Assembly (NCBI GenBank): GCA_035249465.1
Contig: DATFGL010000131.1
Location: 1 to 34,631 of the forward strand
Length of the DNA stretch: 34,631 bases
Origin: 66-474 sp035249465
GTDB taxonomy: Bacteria > Pseudomonadota > Gammaproteobacteria > Xanthomonadales > Rhodanobacteraceae
Direction: 5' to 3'
Numbering within the stretch: position 1 is the stretch's first letter; every line of letters begins with the position of its first letter. A model generated the notes under the pieces. The model searched no databases. It was not told where the DNA came from and saw nothing but the letters and a program-made list of their open reading frames with translations. Made by a program: the position numbers and the translations under genes. Positions 23,593 to 31,688 of the stretch are shown in pieces.

Positions 23593-24681
23593 GTGGAGTC
23601 CGTGCTTTCCGGATTGAGCGAACAGGTCGCCGCCGCGCAGGCGGCAGGGCACCGCCTCGTGATACGCGGTGGGGGCACGCGCCTGTTCTATGGCGACCCA
23701 TTGCCCGGGGATGATTCCTGCGCATGGCTCGACATGTCCACGTATCGCGGCGTCGTCGACTACGAGCCCGCCGAACTGGTACTGACCGCGCGCGCAGGCA
23801 CGCCGCTGGCGGAGGTCGAAGCGGTGTTGGATGGGGCGGGCCAGATGCTGGCGTTCGAACCACCGCGTTTTGGACCCGGCGACACGCTCGGCGGCTGCAT
23901 GGCGACCGCGCTTGCCGGCCCGCGCCGCATGGCTGCGGGGCCGGTGTCCGATTACATCCTGGGCACGCGCCTCATGCGTGCCGACGGCGAGGTGATGCGC
24001 TTCGGCGGAGAGGTGATGAAGAACGTGGCAGGCTATGACGTTTCGCGGTTGCTTGTCGGGTCCATGGGCGTGCTGGGGCCGCTCGTCGAGGTCTCGCTCA
24101 AGGTCGTGCCCAGACCACGCAGTGAAATCACGCTGGCACTGGCACTGGATGAAGCCGAGGCGTTGCGCCGCTGCACCCGCTGGCGCAATCGGTCGATGCC
24201 CGTGTCGGCGACGGCCTGGTTGCCGGACGGCGCCGGCGGGCGGCTGAACGTGCGTCTGTCCGGCAACGAATCCGCGGTACACGCCGGTGCGGCGGAAATC
24301 GGTGGCGAGTTGCTGGAGCCGGAAAAGGCCGACGCGTTCTGGCTCAGCCTGCGTGACCAGACCCACGGTTTTTTCCGGGAGCGACCGCTGTGGCGGGTGA
24401 CGCTTCCACCCGGGGCGCCGCCGCTCGGGAGCGGAAGCGAACTGCACGAATGGCAAGGCTGCCTGCGCTGGCTCGGCGGCGCGCAAGATCCGGTCGCCCT
24501 GCGCGCCGAGGTCCGCAAGCTGGGTGGCTGGGCGAGCCTGTATCACCGCGACGGCGCGCTCGCCGCATTGCCTGCCTTCCATCCGCTCGCGCCTGCGGTG
24601 ATGCGGGTCCAGCGCAGGCTCAAGCAGCAACTGGATCCCGGGGGCCTGTTCAATCCCCACCGCCTGTATCCCGAATTCTGA
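23593..24681 (+). CDS. glcE: Glycolate oxidase subunit GlcE (FAD-binding)
   Basis: A 362-residue second FAD-binding subunit of the membrane-associated glycolate oxidase. Motifs are LVIRGGGTRLFYGD at the N-terminus, GDTLGGCMATALAGPRR, and the long conserved stretch GGEVMKNVAGYDVSRLLVGS, with a C-terminal LDPGGLFNPHRLYPEF that resembles GlcD ends. The start is likely the GTG at 23593; a second GTG at 23602 has a GGAG too close to be used easily. The length is near E. coli GlcE (350). It is co-directional with glcD and glcF. Confidence 0.93.
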   Translation: MESVLSGLSEQVAAAQAAGHRLVIRGGGTRLFYGDPLPGDDSCAWLDMSTYRGVVDYEPAELVLTARAGTPLAEVEAVLDGAGQMLAFEPPRFGPGDTLGGCMATALAGPRRMAAGPVSDYILGTRLMRADGEVMRFGGEVMKNVAGYDVSRLLVGSMGVLGPLVEVSLKVVPRPRSEITLALALDEAEALRRCTRWRNRSMPVSATAWLPDGAGGRLNVRLSGNESAVHAGAAEIGGELLEPEKADAFWLSLRDQTHGFFRERPLWRVTLPPGAPPLGSGSELHEWQGCLRWLGGAQDPVALRAEVRKLGGWASLYHRDGALAALPAFHPLAPAVMRVQRRLKQQLDPGGLFNPHRLYPEF

Positions 24682-24691
24682 GGTCCGCGCC

Positions 24692-25957
24692 GTGCAAACC
24701 AAACTTGCAGGCTGGGCGCAGAACACCGCCGATGGTCCCGAAATAGCCGGGATTCTGGGTCGCTGCACCCATTGCGGTTTCTGCCTCGCCACCTGTCCGA
24801 CATTCCAGATACTGGGCGACGAACTCGACAGCCCGCGCGGCCGCATCTACCAGATGAAAGCGGTGTTCGAAGGCATGGCGCCCAGCCGCGAGACGCAGCG
24901 GCACCTTGATCGCTGCCTCACCTGCCTGAATTGCGAGACGACGTGCCCGTCCGGGGTCGAGTACGGCAAGTTGCTGGATGCGGGCCGCAGGGTGGTCGTT
25001 GAGCGCACGCGACGGTCTTTGCGCGAGCGCATGCTGCGCGCCGGCCTGCGTCGCCTGATGGGTTCGCACTGGTTCGGGGTGCTGTACCGGATCGGCCGAC
25101 GTGCGCGGCCCCTGCTGCCACCGGCGCTGCAATCGAAGATCACGCGGCGCCGCGCGGCCGGGACATTGCCCGCGCACCCCGAGCGCCATGCGCGCCAGGT
25201 GCTGTTGCTGGCCAATTGCGTGCAGCCGGCGATGATGCCCTCGATCGATGCGGCGACCCGCCGTGTGCTGGATGCCGTCGGCGTCGGCGCGCGTGTCGTG
25301 GGCGGTTCCGGATGCTGTGGCGCGATCAATTTCCACTTGGACGCGCAAGACGCGGCGCGCAGGCAAATGCGCGCCAACGTGGACGCATGGCTGCCGCTGC
25401 TGGAGTCGGGCGAGGCCGAAGCCGTCGTCATCAATGCCACTGGCTGCGGGGGTTTCATCAAGGACTATGCTCGACATTTGCGCCACGATCCCGACTATGC
25501 GGAGCGCGCCGGGCGGTTGGTGCCTCGCATCAGGGACATCGCCGAGTTCCTTGCACCGATGACGGACGTGTTGCGCGCACGGATGCGCCGTGCGCCGGGA
25601 CGCGCCGCGTTCCAGGTGCCCTGCACGCTGCAGCACTGGCAAGGCTTGCGTGGCACGACCGAGCGTTTGCTGCAGGGGCTCGGATTCGAGCTTCAACCCT
25701 TCGCCGATTCACACCTGTGCTGCGGTTCCGCCGGAAGCTATTCGATCACCCAGCCCGATCTGTCGAGGGCCTTGCGCGCGCGCAAACTCGCGGCGATCGA
25801 GGCGACCCGGCCCGATACGATCGTTTCCGCGAACATCGGCTGCATCGGACACCTGCAGGCTGGCACCGACACACCCGTGAAGCACTGGATCGAATGCGTC
25901 GACGAGGCCATGCGCGATCCCGGCCAACCCGCATCGCAGCGGTTCACCGCACGATGA
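24692..25957 (+). CDS. glcF: Glycolate oxidase iron-sulfur subunit GlcF
   Basis: The 421-residue Fe-S subunit passes electrons to the quinone pool. Two [4Fe-4S] ferredoxin motifs are complete: CTHCGFCLATC (Cys25, 28, 31, 35) and CLTCLNCETTC (Cys75, 78, 81, 85). Two CCG-type cysteine-rich domains follow (GGSGCCGAINFH and HLCCGSAGSYS). The start is a GTG at 24692 with GAGG eight bases upstream. The last 14 bases overlap the tail of the GH20 gene on the opposite strand, so no terminator lies between them. Confidence 0.95.
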   Translation: MQTKLAGWAQNTADGPEIAGILGRCTHCGFCLATCPTFQILGDELDSPRGRIYQMKAVFEGMAPSRETQRHLDRCLTCLNCETTCPSGVEYGKLLDAGRRVVVERTRRSLRERMLRAGLRRLMGSHWFGVLYRIGRRARPLLPPALQSKITRRRAAGTLPAHPERHARQVLLLANCVQPAMMPSIDAATRRVLDAVGVGARVVGGSGCCGAINFHLDAQDAARRQMRANVDAWLPLLESGEAEAVVINATGCGGFIKDYARHLRHDPDYAERAGRLVPRIRDIAEFLAPMTDVLRARMRRAPGRAAFQVPCTLQHWQGLRGTTERLLQGLGFELQPFADSHLCCGSAGSYSITQPDLSRALRARKLAAIEATRPDTIVSANIGCIGHLQAGTDTPVKHWIECVDEAMRDPGQPASQRFTAR

Positions 25958-28163
25958 TTTCATCGGAAAAGATCCAGCCGCGGCTACCGCCGCCGGGTGG
26001 CTGGTATGGTGTCGCCACGACACGCACATGACGTGCGGCGATCGGGCTGGCCGGCGAGAACTTCACGTCGCGGATTTGCGGCCGCGTGTCGCCGGGATCG
26101 ACGCCGAGCGCGACGGCTTCAGCGATCGTCCAGTGTTCGCCGTCGTCCGAGGTTTCGAACCACACCTTGCGCGGCAGCAGGATGCCGACAGCAGCGTATT
26201 GCAGGAAGCGCGCGTCGATCGAGTGGAGCGTAGTCGGTTGCTTCAGGTCGATGCTGGCGTCCATGTCGTCGCCCTCCCAGCCATCCCAGGTGCCGTTGCG
26301 GAAATCGGTGGCCATGTCCGCGGTGCCCAGGATGCCGTTGGTGAGGGTCTGCGGACCGCCCGAATAACCGCGGGCAGGCAGGGTGGCGAATGACACCGGA
26401 TCGCCCGACGCGAGATTGTGCACGAGGCGGAAAGTCCTGGCGGGTTCGTACTGCCAGTCGCCGCGGAACGGTGCGACGGTGATGGTTGCAGGCTCGTACA
26501 GGTCGAGCACGTCGTCGAACCACGGTGAGTGCGCGGTGGGCTCGCTGCCGTCGACGGTGTAGCGCATCCGCATGTCGTCGAATCCGCGCACCACTCCGAT
26601 GCGCCAGCGCCTGTAGAGCGGGTCGAAGCTCACGCGGTAGTCGGCGACGTCCTTGTTCGCGGGACCATAGACGATGTATTGCGACGCCAGCCAGGACTCC
26701 TGGGCGCGTACACGGCGCTGGAAATCCTCCCAGTCGCGCGCGTCGGGGTTCCAGAAGTGCTCGGCAATGGCCAGCAGGCGCGGATACATCAGCGCCATCG
26801 CATTCACGGGCGTGGCCATTTCGCTCCACAACGGCGCCTCACCGCCGAGGACCTGGTCCGCGTGTTGCAGGTAGATGGGTTGCGCGAGCGCGTTGCTGCG
26901 GTACAAGTCCTGCAAGGTGCGGTCGTCGACCGATGCCGCGACCGGATCCAGATAGAACGGGCCGGCGAGGATGATCCGATTCCCGTTGGCGATCGCCTTC
27001 GCAGCGTCCTTGTCGTGCCACACCTCGACGGTGGCGGCGGAATCGATGCCGCCCTGCAGGATCTCGTCCCAGCCGATCATGATTTTGCCGTGGCGCGCGA
27101 GGTACTTCTGGATGCGGCGCACGAAGTAACCATGCAGCCCCGGCTCACCAGCGAGGCCTTGCATCTTCGCCAACCGCTGGCACGAGCCGCAACCCGACCA
27201 CGCGTCCGGCAGCACTTCGTCGGAGCCGATGTGCACCCAGGGCGACGGAAACAGCGCGATCACTTCATCGAGCACGTTTTCAAGGAAGGCGAACGTCGCC
27301 TGCCTGACGCATTCGACCCGGTCGGTGCCGCCACGTGACGCCAATACCCTCTCGGGCTTGCCGCTGCACGACAGCTCCGGATACGCAGCGATCGCGGCGG
27401 CGGAATGTCCGGGCATTTCGATTTCCGGCACCACCGTCACGTTGCGCTCGCGTGCGTACTCCACCACGTCGCGAATCTGTTGCGGCGTGTAGAAACCGCC
27501 GTGGCGGCTGCCGTCGGCCTCGGTGCGCCACGCGCCCACGCTCGTCAACTTCGGATAACGCTTGATCTGGATGCGCCAGCCCTGGTCGTCGGTGAGGTGC
27601 CAGTGGAACACGTCGAACTTGTAATACGACATCAGGTCGATCTGCTTCTTGATGAAGTCGACCGGGTAGAAGTGCCGCGACACGTCCAGCATCACGCCGC
27701 GCCACGCATAGCGTGGCGCATCTTCGATGCTCACCGCGGGGACCGCGGGCGGCACTTCGTGTTGCAACGGCAACAGCTGCCGGAACGTCTGCACGCCCCA
27801 CAGCAGGCCATGCTCGCCGGCGGCCGAGATCGTGACCTGTTTGCGTGTCACGTCGAGCCGGTACGCTTCGTCGCCGTGGATCGACGGGTCGATGCGCAGG
27901 GTGATTCGGCCCTGCTCCGGCGTGGTGACCACCTGCAGCTCGACGCCGGTCTGGTCGTGGATCGTGTCGCGCAGGAATCCCGCGATCCACTGCGCGCGCG
28001 CGTCGGCGGGCGCCACGATGCGTTCCCCTTGCCGCAATTCGAAAGTACCGTGGCCGGTCACCGCATGCTGCGGCTCCGGGATGATGTCCAACCGAGCATG
28101 TGCGGCGGTGCCTGACGACAGCAGGGCAACACACAATGATGCCCGCCAGGCCAGCGACTTCAT
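25944..28163 (-). CDS. Secreted beta-N-acetylhexosaminidase (GH20) with C-terminal discoidin-like domain
   Basis: A 739-residue exported enzyme that would remove terminal GlcNAc/GalNAc from chitooligosaccharides, glycans or muropeptides. Signal peptide MKSLAWRASLCVALLSSGTAAHA. A GH20b domain (about 25-150) is followed by the TIM barrel with FHWHLTDDQGWRIQIKRYP and VVPEIEMPGHS. The catalytic pair is Asp315-Glu316 in HIGSDEV (canonical HIGGDE, so Gly to Ser just before the pair). The last 140 residues look like an F5/8-type or CBM32 carbohydrate-binding domain. I chose the ATG at 28161-28163; a GTG at 28184 would add seven residues before the signal peptide. It is the last gene of the murA2-kinase-murQ series, 41 bases after murQ. 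Confidence 0.93.
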   Translation of the reverse strand: MKSLAWRASLCVALLSSGTAAHARLDIIPEPQHAVTGHGTFELRQGERIVAPADARAQWIAGFLRDTIHDQTGVELQVVTTPEQGRITLRIDPSIHGDEAYRLDVTRKQVTISAAGEHGLLWGVQTFRQLLPLQHEVPPAVPAVSIEDAPRYAWRGVMLDVSRHFYPVDFIKKQIDLMSYYKFDVFHWHLTDDQGWRIQIKRYPKLTSVGAWRTEADGSRHGGFYTPQQIRDVVEYARERNVTVVPEIEMPGHSAAAIAAYPELSCSGKPERVLASRGGTDRVECVRQATFAFLENVLDEVIALFPSPWVHIGSDEVLPDAWSGCGSCQRLAKMQGLAGEPGLHGYFVRRIQKYLARHGKIMIGWDEILQGGIDSAATVEVWHDKDAAKAIANGNRIILAGPFYLDPVAASVDDRTLQDLYRSNALAQPIYLQHADQVLGGEAPLWSEMATPVNAMALMYPRLLAIAEHFWNPDARDWEDFQRRVRAQESWLASQYIVYGPANKDVADYRVSFDPLYRRWRIGVVRGFDDMRMRYTVDGSEPTAHSPWFDDVLDLYEPATITVAPFRGDWQYEPARTFRLVHNLASGDPVSFATLPARGYSGGPQTLTNGILGTADMATDFRNGTWDGWEGDDMDASIDLKQPTTLHSIDARFLQYAAVGILLPRKVWFETSDDGEHWTIAEAVALGVDPGDTRPQIRDVKFSPASPIAARHVRVVATPYQPPGGGSRGWIFSDEIIVR

Positions 28164-28204
28164 GCCGGGACCCGATTCATGCACTCAAGATGGCCAGAGG
28201 GTGC

Positions 28205-29167
28205 TCACGACGCAGGCCCGCCGACATCTTGGCGATGGTCAGCGAGCGCATCGCGCACGCGCCCGCCGTTGGCGTCGAGACGCCGCCGGGCCTCGATCGT
28301 GTCGCAGTGGGCCAACAATGCCAGCACCGCCGTCTTCACCTGGCCGTGCGCATCCTCCAGCGTTGTGGCGGCGGCGTTCTCGTCCACGCCGGTGATCGCG
28401 CAAACGATACGCAGCGCACGCCGCCTCAACTTGGCGTTGCTGGTACGCACGTCGATCATGTAAGGCCCCCAGGTCTTGCCCAGGCGCACCATCACGGCCG
28501 TGGACAGGGTATTCAGTGCGATTTTCTGCGCGGTGCCGGCGGCCAGCCGTGTCGAACCCGCGATCACTTCGGGACCGGTGGCGAGTTCCACGCTGTCTTC
28601 GGCTGCTGCGGCCAACGGGCTCGAGGGGTTGTTGACGATGGCCGCCGTGTACGCACCGCGTGCGCGCGCGTGGGAAATCGCTCCGACCACGTAAGGAGTG
28701 CGGCCGGATGCGGTGATGCCGACCACCGCGTCCACGGGCTGCAAGCCGATGCCGTCGAGGTCGGCGGCGCCGGCAGCGGCGTCGTCTTCGGCACCCTCGA
28801 TCGCGTTTACGAACGCTGCCTTGCCGCCCGCGAGCAATGCGATGACCAGATCCGGTGGCGTGTTGAATGTGGGTATGCACTCGGCTGCGTCCAGCACCGC
28901 CAGTCGCCCCGACGTGCCGGCGCCCACGTAGACAAGCCGTCCGCCCGTCGCCAACCGCGCCGCCACTGCCTCGGCGACCCGCGCCAGTTGCGGCACGGCA
29001 GCCGTGGCCGCGCGTTGCGCGGCGTCCTGGGCATCCACCAGCACACGGACGATTTCTGCAACCGGGCGCAGGTCGAGGTCGGCCAATTCCGGCCGCAGTC
29101 CCTCGGTTGCCAGTGCGTCGAGCGCTTTCGCCACACCGGGCGGGAGCTTGGCATCGGGGTCGGTCAT
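28205..29167 (-). CDS. murQ: N-acetylmuramic acid 6-phosphate etherase
   Basis: Cleaves the D-lactyl ether of MurNAc-6-phosphate to give GlcNAc-6-phosphate and lactate in peptidoglycan salvage. The 320-residue SIS-fold protein has GAGTSGRLAVLDAAECIPTF (Glu96, equivalent to E. coli Glu83), EGAEDD (Glu127, likely equivalent to Glu114), GITASGRTPYV, and the signature GPEVIAGSTRLAAGTAQK followed by IDVRTSNAKL. The ATG overlaps the kinase stop as ATGA. MurQ needs MurNAc already phosphorylated, by a PTS or a kinase; the adjacent BadF-type kinase gene supplies the second option. Confidence 0.96.
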   Translation of the reverse strand: MTDPDAKLPPGVAKALDALATEGLRPELADLDLRPVAEIVRVLVDAQDAAQRAATAAVPQLARVAEAVAARLATGGRLVYVGAGTSGRLAVLDAAECIPTFNTPPDLVIALLAGGKAAFVNAIEGAEDDAAAGAADLDGIGLQPVDAVVGITASGRTPYVVGAISHARARGAYTAAIVNNPSSPLAAAAEDSVELATGPEVIAGSTRLAAGTAQKIALNTLSTAVMVRLGKTWGPYMIDVRTSNAKLRRRALRIVCAITGVDENAAATTLEDAHGQVKTAVLALLAHCDTIEARRRLDANGGRVRDALADHRQDVGGPAS

Positions 29168-30171
29168 TGTGATTCCATTGTGAGACGGCTCGGGTGGTGT
29201 CCCGCGATGGCGTGGCGTGCCCCTGCACGCACGACCCAGGACTCGTGGATACCGTCCTCGCGCACGGCGAGCCGACGCGCACCATCCAGCGCCGTGCCAC
29301 GCGCCGCGCACAGACACAGCGGTACGGGACTGCGCAGCAGCGCGGCATGCAGCGGGTCCAGCAGGATGCCACCGAGTTCGTTCAGGCCACCCACGATCGC
29401 AACCGGTACCGGCGTCGGGCCTTCGAGCGCGGCTGCAGCCGCCAGCACCGATTGCGCCAGCGCGTCCGCGGCGGCATGGATGAGATCGATCGCGATGCGA
29501 TCGCCTCGGTTCGCCGCGTCGGCGATGGCCGGTACGAAAGTCGCCGCGAGGCGCGCGGGATTCGCATCCATGCTGAGTTTCAGGGCCAGCTGTTCCGGGG
29601 TGCCGAACCGCTCCCATGCCGCCTCGCGGAGGGCGGTCTGGGGGCCGCGCCCGTCGTGGGCCCGGGCCGCGGCGCGCAAGCCCGCCAATCCCAGCCACGC
29701 GCCACTGCCCTCGTCGCCGAACCATGGTCCCCAGCCGTCGACGCGGTGAAGCTGCCGGTCGAGCCCGATCGCAACCACCACCGCGCCGGTGCCGGCGGCC
29801 AGCACCACCCCGGGCTCGCCACCCAGTGCGCCTGCGTGCGAAGTCACGGCGTCACTTGACAGCGCCACAGTGCGGGCCGGCAACGACTCGAGCAGGCGTT
29901 CGGCCAGCTCGCGTGCCGCTTCGGGCGCGATGAGCACCCCGGGTGCGCCGATGCCGACCGCGTCGATCAACTCCAACCCGCGCCCGGCGAGCAACGGCGC
30001 GGCTACCGCGAGGATCGCGTTCGCGGCTGCGGTCGCGCCGGCTGGCGCGGTCAATCCCAGCGTGCCCTCGCCGGTGGCGGTCGCGCTGGGTTCGGCCTCA
30101 TCGCCACGCCACAAGGTTGCGCGGCAACCAGTCCGGCCGAGATCGATGGCAAGCGTGGAGTGGTCCGTCAC
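29164..30171 (-). CDS. BadF/BadG/BcrA-type N-acetylglucosamine/N-acetylmuramic acid kinase
   Basis: A 335-residue ASKHA-fold sugar kinase. Phosphate loop 1 reads LAIDLGRTGCRATLW (Asp10). The rest of the fold shows VGIGAPGV, SSDAVTSHAGALGG followed by VVLAAGTGAVV, the GWGPWFGDEGSGAWLGLAGL segment typical of BadF-type GlcNAc kinases, and VAIVGGLNELGG. The likely reaction is ATP-dependent 6-phosphorylation of MurNAc and/or GlcNAc, giving the substrate for MurQ, as described for clostridial MurK; the substrate here is inferred from context. The GTG start (30169-30171) overlaps the murA2 stop (GTGA), and its own stop overlaps murQ. Confidence 0.87.
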   Translation of the reverse strand: MTDHSTLAIDLGRTGCRATLWRGDEAEPSATATGEGTLGLTAPAGATAAANAILAVAAPLLAGRGLELIDAVGIGAPGVLIAPEAARELAERLLESLPARTVALSSDAVTSHAGALGGEPGVVLAAGTGAVVVAIGLDRQLHRVDGWGPWFGDEGSGAWLGLAGLRAAARAHDGRGPQTALREAAWERFGTPEQLALKLSMDANPARLAATFVPAIADAANRGDRIAIDLIHAAADALAQSVLAAAAALEGPTPVPVAIVGGLNELGGILLDPLHAALLRSPVPLCLCAARGTALDGARRLAVREDGIHESWVVRAGARHAIAGHHPSRLTMESQ

Positions 30172-31484
30172 GCACCGCTCCGTGCCGCCGGCACGTTCTG
30201 GTGTGACCGATCCGGCGTAGGTGGCGATTCGCTCGCGCTGCGGATGCGGGCGCCCAGCGCAGTGAGTTTTTTCTCGATGTGCTCGTAGCCGCGGTGAATG
30301 TGATAAACGCGCAGCACCTCGGTCACGCCGCTTGCGGCCAGCGCCGCCAGCACCAGTCCCGCCGAGGCGCGCAGATCGGTCGCCATCACCGGCGCGCCGT
30401 TCAGCCCGTCGCGTCCGCGAACGATGGCGGTATTGCCCTCGAGTTGTATGTCCGCGCCCATGCGTTGCATTTCCTGCACGTGCATGAAGCGGTTTTCGAA
30501 CACGTTCTCGGTCACAGCGCCGGTGCCTTCGGCGATCGCGTTCAGCGCAACGAATTGCGCTTGCATGTCGGTCGGGAAACCGGGATAGGGCGTGGTATGG
30601 ATGTTCACCGCGCGCGGCCGGCGACCGAGCATGTCGAGGTCGATCCAGTCTGGCCCCAACTGGATTTGCGCACCCGAGGCCTCCAGCTTGGTCAGCACCG
30701 CTTCCAGCAGATCCGGGCGCGTATCGAGCACCCGCACCCGGCCGCGCGTGATCGCACCGGCGACCAGGTAAGTGCCGGTTTCGATGCGGTCGGGCAGCAC
30801 GCGGTATTCGGTTCCGTGCAGCCGGCTTGTGCCGTGGATCGTGATCGTGCCGGTGCCGGCGCCCTCGATTCGCGCGCCCATGCCGTTCAGGCACATGGCG
30901 AGGTCGACCACTTCCGGTTCGCGCGCGGCGTTTTCCAGCACCGTACTGCCCTGCGCCAGCGTTGCCGCCATCATCAGGTTCTCGGTACCTGTCACCGTTA
31001 CCTTGTCGAACAGCACGTGCGCGCCCTGAAGACGCGAAGCGCGAGCCTTGATGTAGCCTTCGTCGACCGTAATGGTGGCGCCCATGGCCTCCAGCCCGCG
31101 CAGGTGCAGGTCGACCGGCCGGGCGCCGATCGCGCAGCCGCCCGGCAGCGAGACATCGGCTTCGCCGAAACGCGCCAGCAGCGGACCCAATACCAGGATG
31201 GAGGCGCGCATCTTCTTGACCATGTCGTAGGGCGCCACGCAGGTATGGACGCCGCGCGCGTCCGCTTCGAGCGTACCCTCGTCGGGTTGCGTGATCCGTA
31301 CGCCCATCTGCGACAGCAGCACGCTGGCGGTGACGACGTCTTCCAGCTGCGGCACGTTGTGCAACCTCAGCGGTTCGTCCGTCAGCAGCGATGCCGCGAG
31401 GATGGGCAGTGCCGCGTTTTTCGCTCCGGAGGCACGGATTTCTCCGTTCAGGCGCACACCGCCCTCGATGATGAATTTATCCAA
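30168..31484 (-). CDS. murA2: Second UDP-N-acetylglucosamine 1-carboxyvinyltransferase (MurA paralogue)
   Basis: A complete second MurA in the window. I favour the TTG at 31482-31484, which has AGGA seven bases upstream and gives the family N-terminus (M)DKFIIEGGVRLNGE; the numbering then matches copy 1 (Lys22, Cys117). An ATG at 31527-31529 would add 15 polar residues. Active-site groups are all present: SGAKNAALPIL, MRASILVLGPL, PGGCAIGARPVD, PGFPTDMQAQF, ENRFMHVQE and ATDLRAS. The motif YHIDRGYE reads YHIHRGYE. The C-terminus has about 20 extra polar residues. It is translationally coupled to the kinase and murQ, not to cell-wall synthesis genes. Confidence 0.93.
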   Translation of the reverse strand: MDKFIIEGGVRLNGEIRASGAKNAALPILAASLLTDEPLRLHNVPQLEDVVTASVLLSQMGVRITQPDEGTLEADARGVHTCVAPYDMVKKMRASILVLGPLLARFGEADVSLPGGCAIGARPVDLHLRGLEAMGATITVDEGYIKARASRLQGAHVLFDKVTVTGTENLMMAATLAQGSTVLENAAREPEVVDLAMCLNGMGARIEGAGTGTITIHGTSRLHGTEYRVLPDRIETGTYLVAGAITRGRVRVLDTRPDLLEAVLTKLEASGAQIQLGPDWIDLDMLGRRPRAVNIHTTPYPGFPTDMQAQFVALNAIAEGTGAVTENVFENRFMHVQEMQRMGADIQLEGNTAIVRGRDGLNGAPVMATDLRASAGLVLAALAASGVTEVLRVYHIHRGYEHIEKKLTALGARIRSASESPPTPDRSHQNVPAARSGA

Positions 31485-31555
31485 AGGTGAATCCTGTTCG
31501 TCTGTCGTCGGGGTGGTGGATGGCTGCATGGATATGCAATGCCAGCCACGCGCGT

Positions 31556-31583
31556 AGCATACCGTTGGCCCTGCATGCGGCAA
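31556..31583 (-). promoter_or_regulatory. Candidate sigma-70 promoter for murA2-kinase-murQ-GH20
   Basis: On the minus strand TTGCCG (31583-31578) and TATGCT (31561-31556) are separated by 16 bases, each matching consensus at four of six positions. Transcription would start near 31549, upstream of both the ATG and TTG start candidates of murA2. It lies in the 204-base gap after the symporter gene, so the enzyme genes may have their own promoter. Confidence 0.35.
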
Positions 31584-31688
31584 AGACGGCGTGCTCCGGA
31601 TGGCAGCATCGGAAGCGCGTCATCGTCCTGGGCCTGTCAGCGCCATGCCAATCGGCCGCGCCGAGCGTGCGGAAAAGACGGCCACGAA

